In this document: one piece after another, positions 41,285-49,605 of the stretch | Position numbering within the stretch: the first letter of the stretch is position 1 | How the letters are laid out: each line of letters starts with the position of its first letter | NCBI RefSeq assembly: GCF_009848495.1 | Contig: NZ_WWEP01000027.1 | Span: 30,056 to 94,055 of the forward strand | DNA length: 64,000 bases | Source of the DNA: Flavobacterium sp. MK4S-17 | GTDB taxonomy: Bacteria; Bacteroidota; Bacteroidia; Flavobacteriales; Flavobacteriaceae | Direction: 5' to 3' | Program-made: the position numbers and the translations under genes | The notes under the pieces: model-generated | Database searches by the model: none | What the model saw: only the letters and a program-made list of their open reading frames with translations | Told to the model about the DNA's origin: nothing

Positions 41285-42190
41285 ATGGCTGAATATATTA
41301 TTCAAACCCAGTCACTCAATTTTAAATTTTCTAAACACCGTAAGGTACTGGAAAACATTTCATTAAATATCCCCAAAGGTTCCATATATGGTTTTTTGGG
41401 GCCAAACGGAGCAGGAAAGTCAACTACCATGCGGCTGCTTACAGGCATATTGCCGCAACAGGATGACTCCATATATATTTTTGGCAAGCCTTTAAAAAAT
41501 CAACTGCCGCAGGTTTTTGAAAATATAGGCTCGCTGGTGGAAAGCCCTGCACTTTACCTGCATCTTAGCGGTTATAATAACCTTAAATATATTGCCACAC
41601 TGCGCAATGTGCCACACCAAAGGATTGATGAAGTACTTGAACTGGTTGACCTTTCCCGCGATGCTAAAAGGAAGGTTAAGCAATATTCCCTGGGGATGAA
41701 GCAACGCCTGGCTATTGCCATGGCCCTGCTTAGCGAACCCGAATTGCTTTTGCTGGATGAGCCGGTTAACGGGCTTGACCCCAACGGCATGCGCGACATA
41801 CGACAACTTTTGGTTAAACTGAATAAAGAAAAAGGAATTACCATATTTGTATCAAGCCACCTACTGGCAGAGATTGAACGGATGTGTACCCATGTGGGTA
41901 TTATAAGCCACGGCAAATTAAAGTTTGAAGGCACAATTGAAGATTTATCTAAACAATCAGGTGCATGCAAAATACAGGTTACTTTAAAAAACGCATCGCA
42001 ATGGCATACCCAACTGGCTGCAGAAAATGATACGGCAAAACTGGAAAGCCAGTCGCAGATAATAATAGAACTTGAAAACAGGGAAGCCATACCCGGTTTT
42101 GCAAAAAAACTTGTGGAGCAAGAAGCCGATATATATGAAATAAAAATACTGGATGGCCTTGAGGAATGGTTTATGGCTCTTATCAAATAA
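41285..42190 (+). CDS. ABC transporter ATP-binding protein
   Basis: A 301-residue ABC ATPase. The Walker A is GPNGAGKST, and the signature is KQYSLGMKQRLAIAMALLSEP. The Walker B is LLLLDEPVNGLDP with its catalytic Glu, and the switch His is in VSSHLL. The C-terminal 80 residues form the extra domain usual in bacitracin/lantibiotic-type (BcrA-like) exporters. It pairs with the permease fusion encoded 25 bp downstream, so this looks like an ABC-2 export or self-protection system. Substrate unknown. Confidence 0.94.
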   Translation: MAEYIIQTQSLNFKFSKHRKVLENISLNIPKGSIYGFLGPNGAGKSTTMRLLTGILPQQDDSIYIFGKPLKNQLPQVFENIGSLVESPALYLHLSGYNNLKYIATLRNVPHQRIDEVLELVDLSRDAKRKVKQYSLGMKQRLAIAMALLSEPELLLLDEPVNGLDPNGMRDIRQLLVKLNKEKGITIFVSSHLLAEIERMCTHVGIISHGKLKFEGTIEDLSKQSGACKIQVTLKNASQWHTQLAAENDTAKLESQSQIIIELENREAIPGFAKKLVEQEADIYEIKILDGLEEWFMALIK

Positions 42191-42215
42191 AAAACAACAA
42201 CCAACACAAAATAAA

Positions 42216-44426
42216 ATGCAGAATTTTACCACCGCCCTTAAGGCTGAACATATAAAGAAAAAAGGTACGGGCTTTTACCTGCTGGCATTAATACTTGGGG
42301 CAGTTTCGCCTATTATATACCTGATTGTTTCCTCTTTTGAGAGTATGAAATTTCCCAATGCCATACCTAAAAATTATTATACTGATTATATTGAAAACTG
42401 CCTTGAGCCTTTTGCAGGTTTTTTCTTTCCGCTGCTGATTATAATTATTGTAAGCCGTATTACACAGCTTGACCATAAAAACGGCGGCTGGCAGCTTATG
42501 GAAACACAGCCCGTAAGAAAAACATCTATATATTTTTCAAAATTTACAGTTGTGCTTTTGGCTAATATTATAGCAATTTCAGCACTTATTGTAGTAGGTT
42601 ACCTCTGTGCCTGGATTCTTACTTTTATTAAAGACATACCGGAGTCGGCCACTACTAATTTTGAATTCGGCAAACTAATCTTAATTGTTGCCCGCCTGCT
42701 CCTGGCAGGATTGTTTTTTACAGCATTCCAGTATATTATTTCAGTAATAATGCCAAGCTTTATCTGGTCAATACTCATCGGCTTTTTCCTGCTGCTGCTG
42801 TTTATTTTCCTTAAGGCTTTTAATGTTACACCCGATTGGTATCCTTTAGAGCTGCTAAATAAAACCTCAACATATAAAGAAGGTAGTGAATTAGGTTACT
42901 GGCTTACCTATTCGGAAGCAGTGAGTGTTCTTTGCAGTATAATAACCCTATACATTGGCTTTAAATGGTATAAATACAAAAAATTGAAATGGGCATTTTT
43001 TGGAAATGCAAAAAGGTTTGCCATGCTTGCTGCCGTACTATTGGTTTTTGGCGGGCTGCTGGCTTATACCTTACAGCCCAATGTTATGCCCCGTTATACC
43101 AAAACCATAATCAGCGGCAAGATTGAAGGCGATAAAAAAATGGAAAAAATTTATGTACGCGATTTATTCATTCGCGATACCCTGGCAATAATACCTGTTA
43201 CCAATAATAATTTTAATTATGAGATAAAAGAAGAAATGCCTCTTGACAAATATGAACTGATATTTGACGGGACAATTAATGTACCGGTAATTATGGGCAC
43301 AAAAGACAGTATTTATCTTGTGCTTAAAAGCTACAAAAACTCTTCAAGAACAAAAATAACAGGCACACGCCTTGCCGAAAACAGTTATAATAATCAAAAT
43401 GAGGCATCCTGGAGTATGGCCAGTTACTATATTGAAAGGAATGATTTTCTTGAAGACCCAACATTTATTACAAAACAGATTGTTGATGAATGGAATGAGG
43501 CAATGGATGAATCGGATAAATTTAAAACTGTGGATAACTATATACCCAGGGAAGATTTTATAAAGAAAAATAAGAAGCTCCTCACTATAGATTACCTTAA
43601 CCTTTGGAACGAACTGGTTAAAAAACGTGCTGTATTATTCCCCGAACAAAAAACTGAGGAAACGGCAGGCATTAAGGAAATGAAAAAAATTGTTCCGTTA
43701 AATGATGAAAGCCTGCTTAGCGATGAAAAATACTTTAATTATATAACATCTCAACTTGTTGCCGCCAATGATGATGATATTGACGAAAATACCAAATCAA
43801 TACAGGCTATCAATAAAATGGAGCAAGGATCCTTCAGGGATAAAATGCTGTATTACCAGCTAAATAAAAGCCTTGAAGAAGCTTCAACAAAACAGGAAAG
43901 GGATAGCCTGGTTTCGCAATATTCCAACAATTTTAAAGATGACAGGTACAAAATGCTTGTACTTAATAACAGGAAAACTATTGAAAACCTGAGCAAAGGG
44001 CAGCCTGCCCCTTTATTTGATGCCATTACTTTAAATAATGAACCCTTTAACCTGGCCGACCTAAAAGGCAAATTTGTGGTTATTGATGTGTGGGCCACCT
44101 GGTGCGGCCCCTGCAAATACCAGTCGCCTTATTTCGAGAAATTTGCTATTAAATATAAAAAGCAGCCTATACAGTTTGTTGCCCTTAGTACAGATGAAAG
44201 GATTGATGCTTGGGTAATAGAGGCTAAAACCAAATCTGAATCGGTATTACAGCTTCACGTTAGCAATAATAAACAATTCAGTAAAGATTATAACCTTGTA
44301 AGCATACCAAGATTTATATTTATAAATCCGGAGGGGCAATTGATAAATTCTAATATGCCTTATCCTGCAAGTCCGTTTTTTGAACAATTAATAAGGCAGT
44401 CGCTTGGGCTGGAGGAACAAAAATAA
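42216..44426 (+). CDS. ABC-2-type permease fused to a TlpA-like thioredoxin domain
   Basis: A 736-residue protein. Residues about 1-285 form a permease of the BcrB/lantibiotic-immunity type with six or seven membrane helices (for example GFYLLALILGAVSPIIYLIV and FTVVLLANIIAISALIVVGYL). A helix at about 268-285 leads to a large extracytoplasmic part. This has a beta-rich segment (about 295-370), then a helical charged region, then a thioredoxin domain with GKFVVIDVWATWCGPCKYQSPYF, active site C630-G-P-C633. The C-terminal half resembles the secreted TlpA/DUF4369-type oxidoreductases common in Bacteroidota. I chose ATG 42216 after the ATPase stop. The fusion suggests export coupled to thiol chemistry. 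Confidence 0.85.
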   Translation: MQNFTTALKAEHIKKKGTGFYLLALILGAVSPIIYLIVSSFESMKFPNAIPKNYYTDYIENCLEPFAGFFFPLLIIIIVSRITQLDHKNGGWQLMETQPVRKTSIYFSKFTVVLLANIIAISALIVVGYLCAWILTFIKDIPESATTNFEFGKLILIVARLLLAGLFFTAFQYIISVIMPSFIWSILIGFFLLLLFIFLKAFNVTPDWYPLELLNKTSTYKEGSELGYWLTYSEAVSVLCSIITLYIGFKWYKYKKLKWAFFGNAKRFAMLAAVLLVFGGLLAYTLQPNVMPRYTKTIISGKIEGDKKMEKIYVRDLFIRDTLAIIPVTNNNFNYEIKEEMPLDKYELIFDGTINVPVIMGTKDSIYLVLKSYKNSSRTKITGTRLAENSYNNQNEASWSMASYYIERNDFLEDPTFITKQIVDEWNEAMDESDKFKTVDNYIPREDFIKKNKKLLTIDYLNLWNELVKKRAVLFPEQKTEETAGIKEMKKIVPLNDESLLSDEKYFNYITSQLVAANDDDIDENTKSIQAINKMEQGSFRDKMLYYQLNKSLEEASTKQERDSLVSQYSNNFKDDRYKMLVLNNRKTIENLSKGQPAPLFDAITLNNEPFNLADLKGKFVVIDVWATWCGPCKYQSPYFEKFAIKYKKQPIQFVALSTDERIDAWVIEAKTKSESVLQLHVSNNKQFSKDYNLVSIPRFIFINPEGQLINSNMPYPASPFFEQLIRQSLGLEEQK

Positions 44427-44430
44427 CGCT

Positions 44431-45027
44431 ATGGATAAATTTGTACAGATAAATGAAAGCATCAGCCGTTATGTCAGTTTTTCCAAAGAGGAGCTGGATG
44501 TATTCAATTCCTTGCTGGAATACAGGCAGGTACCCAAAAAAACTGTAATGCTGCATGAGGGCGAAATGTGCAATTTTGAAGCTTTTGTGGTAAAAGGCTG
44601 TGTGCGTAAATATTATATTGATGAAAACGGCTTTGAGGTCATTCTTCAATTTGCCATTGAGGATGCGTGGGTTAGTGATATATCTTTTAGTATATATGAG
44701 GACAAGCCCAGCAGGATATTTATAGAAACACTGGAAGACAGCGAATTTTTAACATTTACCCCTGAAAGCAAAGAAGAACTTTTTGCCAGGGCTCCAAGGT
44801 TTGAACGCGCTTTCCGCATATTGTTGCAACGGCATCTTACTGTTACCCAAAACAGGCTTTTCAGTACTATATCCAAAACCGCCATGGATAAATACCTTGA
44901 TTTTTTAGAGCAGTACCCTACCCTGCCGCAACGGGTGGCACAGCACTATATTGCATCCTACCTGGGTATATCAGCCGAGTTTTTAAGTAAAACCAGGGCA
45001 AAGCTTGCTAAAGGTGTAAGTGAATAA
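44431..45027 (+). CDS. Crp/Fnr family transcriptional regulator
   Basis: A 198-residue protein. A cyclic-nucleotide-fold sensor (residues about 10-120, with VMLHEGEMCNFEAFVVKGCVRKYYIDENG) leads to a C-terminal HTH with ASYLGISAEFLSKTRAKL. This is the short Bacteroidota type, with no Fnr-like N-terminal cysteine cluster, so it is unlikely to sense oxygen. It starts 4 bp after the permease fusion, so it is in the same operon and may control it. Ligand unknown. Confidence 0.9.
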   Translation: MDKFVQINESISRYVSFSKEELDVFNSLLEYRQVPKKTVMLHEGEMCNFEAFVVKGCVRKYYIDENGFEVILQFAIEDAWVSDISFSIYEDKPSRIFIETLEDSEFLTFTPESKEELFARAPRFERAFRILLQRHLTVTQNRLFSTISKTAMDKYLDFLEQYPTLPQRVAQHYIASYLGISAEFLSKTRAKLAKGVSE

Positions 45028-45045
45028 TTACTACTCTTTTTTTTA

Positions 45046-45573
45046 CTACCTGTTTTTTACAGGGGCTTCGTTAAATACAGGCTCCTGGATTTCAGGTATA
45101 TTAAGCTGGGGGCTAAGGTTAGGTATTGTAGCCTGTAACGCCTGTATATTTTGACCTGCTGTATCGGTAAAAGACCATGTTTTACCATTATCCCGTGAAA
45201 TAGCAATAATAGTAGTATTGGCTGTAACTTGCTGCCCGTCAGCCTCCATTTCTATCATTTGGGGTACAGTGCATTGCAGTTCCCCTTCAACATTTATTAT
45301 TTCAGAAGGCTGCGCAAAAGTAACATCTATAAATTTTACGTTTTCAATCTGCGAAAAACTGTAGCGGATTATATCAGCCATTTTTTGAGTACCTCCAAAT
45401 TTTTTCAACAGGTCAGGATGTGTAAAGCTGGCAAAGGCAGCATAATCTTTCGCAATAAACGCTTTGCCCATTTCATCGGCCTGTAAAAGCAGGTTCTGCT
45501 TAAGTTTTTGCTGTTCCTGGGCTGTTGTTACTATTGCAATAAGCAGGAAAAATATTGCTGTTATTTTTTTCAT
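45046..45573 (-). CDS. Secreted protein of unknown function (NTF2-like/DUF4440-like)
   Basis: A 175-residue protein with a signal peptide (MKKITAIFFLLIAIVTTAQ). An N-terminal helical stretch ADEMGKAFIAKDYAAFASFTHPDLLKKFGG follows, as in NTF2-like cone-fold proteins. The C-terminal tail is Pro/Asn/Glu-rich. I do not recognise a specific family with confidence. No catalytic residues stand out. It lies on the minus strand, convergent with the Crp-type gene. Confidence 0.6.
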   Translation of the reverse strand: MKKITAIFFLLIAIVTTAQEQQKLKQNLLLQADEMGKAFIAKDYAAFASFTHPDLLKKFGGTQKMADIIRYSFSQIENVKFIDVTFAQPSEIINVEGELQCTVPQMIEMEADGQQVTANTTIIAISRDNGKTWSFTDTAGQNIQALQATIPNLSPQLNIPEIQEPVFNEAPVKNR

Positions 45574-45604
45574 AAACAGTTTATAGTTTGCATAAAAATA
45601 TAAA

Positions 45605-45632
45605 AAGCCTTTCAGAAACTTCCAAAAGGCTT
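45605..45632 (-). terminator. Terminator after the SRPBCC/pyrE transcript
   Basis: On the minus strand AAGCCTTT and AAAGGCTT pair and are followed by TTTTTAT. It lies just past the stop of the SRPBCC gene (45655). Confidence 0.7.
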
Positions 45633-45654
45633 AAAATTTAACTTATAAGGACTA

Positions 45655-46047
45655 TTATAGCTTATGCATATTGCCGGCAAGCGTTTCTATAAATTTACTT
45701 ATAGGCCCTTTTACCATCATAGCCATCATTGCATTAAACTGCCCTTCAAAAAAAAGCTGTACCTCGCTTGCATTATCGCCTGCTTCATCAATTTTGCCTG
45801 TAAGCGAAAATGGCAGCTTATCGCTTGCAGCACCCAATACCAGCTTGCTGAAAGGGTTTTTCTCTTTCATTTTCAGTTTAATTTCAGGCATCCCTTTTAA
45901 TGCAAAAATAAAGGAATCATCACCGGTTACCTCAAACTTGGCAATGTTATCCGGCATAAGCTTTTCAAAATTCCTTACATCAGATAAAGCTTCAAAAATA
46001 TATTGTGCAGGCTTTTCAACTCTTACTTTCTGGCTCTCTAAATTCAT
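45655..46047 (-). CDS. SRPBCC family protein (CoxG-like)
   Basis: A 130-residue START-like domain. The start VRVEKPAQYIFEALSDVRNFEKLMPDNI gives the first strand and the two grip helices. The C-terminal long helix is MMVKGPISKFIETLAGNMHKL. It probably binds a hydrophobic ligand in the cytosol. It follows pyrE by 6 bp on the same strand, an arrangement that gives no clue to function. Unrelated in sequence to the SRPBCC protein at 626. Confidence 0.88.
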   Translation of the reverse strand: MNLESQKVRVEKPAQYIFEALSDVRNFEKLMPDNIAKFEVTGDDSFIFALKGMPEIKLKMKEKNPFSKLVLGAASDKLPFSLTGKIDEAGDNASEVQLFFEGQFNAMMAMMVKGPISKFIETLAGNMHKL

Positions 46048-46053
46048 GTAATA

Positions 46054-46740
46054 TTAATATAATGGGTTATGTTCTCCTCCCTGTGTAATAGTAGGCGATG
46101 GTGCTCCCCAGGTTTCAGGGCTTTTTCGCCATTCCTTAAGGGCTTCCTGTTCCTCCTCGGTTATATATTGTTTGGCTGTGGCAAAATCCAGTAAAACCTC
46201 ATAATTTCCAAGGGTATGCAATTCTACCTTTTCCTTTTTAAAATTTTCGGCTGCAACATCAAAGCCGTAGGTAAATATTGCCACCATACCTTTTACTTTG
46301 GCGCCGGCACCTTTAAGCGCTTCAACAGCCATAAGGCTGCTTTTACCTGTACTGATAAGGTCTTCCACCACCACTACATTCTGCCCTTTTTGCAAAAAGC
46401 CTTCCACCTGGTTTTGCCTGCCGTGCTTTTTAGGCTCAGGACGCACATAAACAAATGGCAGCCCCATATATTCGGCAACCAGCATACCAATGCCTATTGC
46501 CCCCGTTGCAACACCGGCTATTACATCGGGTTTGCCATATTGCTTTTCAATAAAGCGGGCAAACTCCTCCCGTATATAATTCCTTATAGGAGGGAATGAC
46601 AGCGTAATTCGGTTATCACAATATATAGGCGATTTCCACCCTGAAGCCCATGTAAAAGGATTTTTGGGATTTAATTTAATTGCGTTTATTTGTAAAAGCA
46701 ATTCGGCTGTCTTCTTGGCGGTGTCTGTATTAATAATCAT
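46054..46740 (-). CDS. pyrE: Orotate phosphoribosyltransferase
   Basis: A 228-residue type I phosphoribosyltransferase of pyrimidine synthesis. It converts orotate and PRPP to OMP. The key parts are NPFTWASGWKSPIYCDNR, the KKHGR catalytic loop (PEPKKHGRQNQ) and the PRPP motif VVVVEDLISTGKSS. I chose ATG 46740; a much longer upstream frame would run through the NUDIX gene on the opposite strand and is not credible. A -7 box ends 5 nt before the ATG, so the mRNA may be leaderless. Confidence 0.96.
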   Translation of the reverse strand: MIINTDTAKKTAELLLQINAIKLNPKNPFTWASGWKSPIYCDNRITLSFPPIRNYIREEFARFIEKQYGKPDVIAGVATGAIGIGMLVAEYMGLPFVYVRPEPKKHGRQNQVEGFLQKGQNVVVVEDLISTGKSSLMAVEALKGAGAKVKGMVAIFTYGFDVAAENFKKEKVELHTLGNYEVLLDFATAKQYITEEEQEALKEWRKSPETWGAPSPTITQGGEHNPLY

Positions 46741-46744
46741 ATTG

Positions 46745-46752
46745 CAAATGTA
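46745..46752 (-). promoter_or_regulatory. -7 box of pyrE, overlapping the NUDIX start codon
   Basis: On the minus strand TACATTTG is followed by CAAT and then the pyrE ATG. The expected transcription start is at or next to the A of ATG. On the plus strand the same bases include the NUDIX start codon (46748). Confidence 0.55.
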
Positions 46753-47356
46753 TAAAGTTTTTGTAAACGATAAGCCGCTTTTTTTAACCAACCAGGTTGA
46801 AAAAGAAACCGATTTCCAGATGTTTTTACTGGAAGGCGTGGATATAGAGCAGCTCATTATAAAAATGTTTAACAACAAAGTAGGCAAAGCCTTTTTATAC
46901 CACCCTGATGAAAAGGAGATGCTGAAAAAACTAAAGGAAAAAATACCTGTGGTAAAGGCAGGCGGCGGGCTTGTATATAACAAGCAGGGGGAGGTACTTT
47001 TTATTTTTAGGAACGGCAAATGGGATTTACCTAAAGGCGGTACTGAAAAAGGAGAGGACATGGAAGAAACAGCCATACGCGAAGTGGAGGAGGAAACCGG
47101 TGTAACAGGCCTTAAAATTGTAAAAAAATTACCTAAAACATACCATGTTTTTAAACGGGGCGGACAGTATAAACTTAAAATTACAACCTGGTATGAAATG
47201 AAAACAAGTTACAGCGGAAAGCTTACCGGGCAGGAAAACGAGGGTATTGAAAAGGTGGCCTGGCTTAACCCGGAAGAAATACAACAGGCACTGACCAATT
47301 CGTATGAAAATATAAAATTACTGTTTGAAAAAGTGGAAGCGAAATTAGGGCAATAA
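46748..47356 (+). CDS. NUDIX hydrolase
   Basis: A 202-residue protein. The Nudix box reads GGTEKGEDMEETAIREVEEETGVTG (G-x5-E-x7-R-E-x2-E-E-x-G form), giving the metal-binding REVEEETG helix. Such enzymes hydrolyse nucleoside diphosphates linked to another moiety. Residues 1-75 form an N-terminal extension unlike the plain Nudix fold. The start ATG 46748 lies only 7 bp from the divergent pyrE start. Its last 12 bases overlap the convergent M50-like gene. Confidence 0.92.
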   Translation: MYKVFVNDKPLFLTNQVEKETDFQMFLLEGVDIEQLIIKMFNNKVGKAFLYHPDEKEMLKKLKEKIPVVKAGGGLVYNKQGEVLFIFRNGKWDLPKGGTEKGEDMEETAIREVEEETGVTGLKIVKKLPKTYHVFKRGGQYKLKITTWYEMKTSYSGKLTGQENEGIEKVAWLNPEEIQQALTNSYENIKLLFEKVEAKLGQ

Positions 47357-48076
47357 ATTAGGTCCTAACCAGTGCATCCAAATAATCCAACCTAAAGTAG
47401 AGCCTGTAATTCCTAAAAATATAAATGTCAACCTAATATTTGCCGGAATAATTACAAAAGTTACCCAAAATAAAAGGATTAGCCCTATAAGAAATGTAAT
47501 AAAGCCTACTAACCAATCGGATAGATTTAGGTAATTTGATATTTTAAACTCATCGTTATGAAAGTTTTGTGCTCCAATAATAGTCTGAGAGATAAAAATT
47601 AAAAAATTGAACACCTGTCTAGACCAAAAGAAGCTGAAGAATACTGCTAGCCATTCAAAAAAATTTAAGTATTTATTCTTTAATATTTTTTTTCTGTTAA
47701 ACCATAATAAAAGTATTCCTATTGTACCTGTAATTGTAGTTTGTATGGGGCCTCCCAGCAAAATGTAAAATCTGTTCTTACTAATTTGTTCACCAATATT
47801 GTTTCTATATTCCAGAAAAGAGTTTTTTTGATGAGAATCGGTTTCAGCTTCAATATATTTTTTATCTCTATTATATCTGGCAGTATATTCATCTAATTCG
47901 GTTACTTTATAGTTAATTGATGCATAAGAAACATTAACCTCATATCCCACTAGATATTTAGCTATAAATGCATGACCAAGCTCGTGGCTTATTGTACCAA
48001 TTATTGTAAATGCAATAAAGCTAAAGGAAAGCAGCGCATATTGACGGGGATATAATTTTAATTTCATTTTAATCAC
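47345..48076 (-). CDS. Membrane metalloprotease-like protein (HExxH, M50-like)
   Basis: A 243-residue protein with about five membrane helices. The first helix carries TISHELGHAFIAKYLVG, the zinc-binding H-E-x2-H of site-2-protease-like membrane metallopeptidases. The second metal ligand (NPDG-like motif) is not obvious; GGPIQTTITG may occupy that place. The body is richer in A/T and in Ile/Phe/Asn than its neighbours, which hints at later acquisition. It overlaps coaD by 4 bp (start inside coaD's stop) and the NUDIX gene by 12 bp. Substrate unknown. An alternative start is ATG 48067. Confidence 0.7.
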   Translation of the reverse strand: MIKMKLKLYPRQYALLSFSFIAFTIIGTISHELGHAFIAKYLVGYEVNVSYASINYKVTELDEYTARYNRDKKYIEAETDSHQKNSFLEYRNNIGEQISKNRFYILLGGPIQTTITGTIGILLLWFNRKKILKNKYLNFFEWLAVFFSFFWSRQVFNFLIFISQTIIGAQNFHNDEFKISNYLNLSDWLVGFITFLIGLILLFWVTFVIIPANIRLTFIFLGITGSTLGWIIWMHWLGPNLLP

Positions 48077-48528
48077 TTTACCCTTACCGAGTCAGGGACA
48101 AGTATTGTATAATCGCCGCCATTGCGTAAAACATCCCTCACTATGCTGGAACTAATATAGGATGTTTTTGCAGCAGTGAGTAAAAATACCGTTTCAATTT
48201 TTGATAATTCCCTGTTGGTGTGGGCTATAGCTTTTTCAAACTCAAAGTCTGCCGGGTTTCTTAGCCCGCGTAAAATGAACCCTGCACCTACTTTTTTACA
48301 CAGGTCTATAGTAAGCCCTTCATAAGTAATAACTTCAACTTTCGGCTCATTTTTAAAAGCATCCTCAATAAACTGCTGGCGCTGCTCTAAAGGGAACATG
48401 TATTTTTTTTCGGCATTAACGCCTATGGCTATAATAACCTTATCAAAAAGTTTTACCCCTCTTTTTATAATATCATAGTGCCCCAAGGTAATAGGATCAA
48501 AAGATCCCGGAAAAACTGCTGTTTTCAT
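48073..48528 (-). CDS. coaD: Phosphopantetheine adenylyltransferase
   Basis: A 151-residue nucleotidyltransferase for the fourth step of coenzyme A synthesis. It has the PGSFDPITLGHYDIIKRG start with the (T/H)-x-G-H motif, LRGLRNPADFEFE and the ISSSIVRDVLRNGGD loop. Length equals the family's norm (about 150-160). It lies 1 bp after ddl on the same strand. Confidence 0.97.
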   Translation of the reverse strand: MKTAVFPGSFDPITLGHYDIIKRGVKLFDKVIIAIGVNAEKKYMFPLEQRQQFIEDAFKNEPKVEVITYEGLTIDLCKKVGAGFILRGLRNPADFEFEKAIAHTNRELSKIETVFLLTAAKTSYISSSIVRDVLRNGGDYTILVPDSVRVK

Positions 48529-48529
48529 A

Positions 48530-49510
48530 CTATTGTTTTTTTGCCAAAGCTAACTGGATGGCATTATCAAAAAGCTCAGGCATACTTATTCCCGCTTCAT
48601 TTGCCTGTTGCGGTAATATACTGGCTGTTATAAGCCCCGGTACTGTATTAATTTCTAATAAATGTGGTTCGCCTTTTACCAATATGTATTCACTTCTTGA
48701 AAAACCTTCCATATTAAGCAGTTCATAAACACATTTTGCAATTTCCATTACCTTCTCCTGCATTTCAATACTGATACGGGCGGGGGTTATTTCCTGCGAT
48801 TTACCAAGATACTTGGCATCATAATCAAAAAAATCATTTTCCGATACTATTTCGGTAACAGGCAGTACGGTTACCTTTCCTTTATAGTTGATAACCCCTA
48901 CAGATACTTCAGTACCATCAAGGAAGCTTTCCACCAATATTTCGCTGTCTTCTTTAAAGGCTTTTTCAATGGCAGGCATAAATTCTGCTTTCTCCTTTAC
49001 CTTACTTATGCCGAAGCTGGAGCCTGATTTATTAGGCTTCACAAAACAAGGCAGGCCAACTTTTTCAAGTATTTCGTCCTCATTAATTACATCGCCATAA
49101 TTTATATAATGTGAGATGGCTGTTTTTATGCCATAAGGCTTTAAAACCGAAAGCAGGTCGCGCTTATTAAAAGTTAACGCTGCCTGGTAAAAACCGCAGG
49201 ATGTTTGCGGTATTCCTAATAATTCAAGGTATGCCTGCATTAAGCCATCTTCCCCGGGTGTACCATGTATTGCATTAAAAACCACATCAAAAGTTATTAT
49301 AGTACCATCCTGGTCCACCGAAAAATCGTGCCTGTTTACAGGATATTCATTGCCCTCATCGTCAACCATTACCCACTTTTCTTTAAGTATATGTATCCTG
49401 TAAGGATTATATTTTGATTTATCCAGATAACTGTACACTACATTTCCGCTGGATAAGGATATTTGGTACTCGCTGGAATACCCTCCCATTATTATGGCAA
49501 CATTTTTCAT
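48530..49510 (-). CDS. ddl: D-alanine--D-alanine ligase
   Basis: A 326-residue ATP-grasp ligase that makes D-Ala-D-Ala for peptidoglycan. It has IIMGGYSSEYQISLSSG at the start, NAIHGTPGEDGLMQAYLELLGIP, the ATP-grasp PCFVKPNKSGSSFGISKV, and LLEINTVPGLITASILPQQA with the Mg-binding Glu and Asn. The ligase serine and tyrosine set fits Ddl type. It is divergent from the PASTA protein gene. Confidence 0.96.
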   Translation of the reverse strand: MKNVAIIMGGYSSEYQISLSSGNVVYSYLDKSKYNPYRIHILKEKWVMVDDEGNEYPVNRHDFSVDQDGTIITFDVVFNAIHGTPGEDGLMQAYLELLGIPQTSCGFYQAALTFNKRDLLSVLKPYGIKTAISHYINYGDVINEDEILEKVGLPCFVKPNKSGSSFGISKVKEKAEFMPAIEKAFKEDSEILVESFLDGTEVSVGVINYKGKVTVLPVTEIVSENDFFDYDAKYLGKSQEITPARISIEMQEKVMEIAKCVYELLNMEGFSRSEYILVKGEPHLLEINTVPGLITASILPQQANEAGISMPELFDNAIQLALAKKQ

Positions 49511-49580
49511 TGGACTGCGTTAGTTTATTAACACAAAAATATCATTATTTGTCCAAACTTATAAAGTTTGGTATTATTTA

Positions 49581-49588
49581 TATCTTTG
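49581..49588 (+). promoter_or_regulatory. -7 box of the PASTA-protein/rluA operon
   Basis: TATCTTTG matches TAnnTTTG and lies 17 bp before the start codon at 49606. Confidence 0.55.
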
Positions 49589-49605
49589 CCAAAATTAAGC
49601 AGTAA

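Noticed and set aside
46741..47076. Longer N-terminus for pyrE
   Set aside because: The extension is the antisense of the NUDIX gene. The OPRTase fold starts at MIINTDTAKK.
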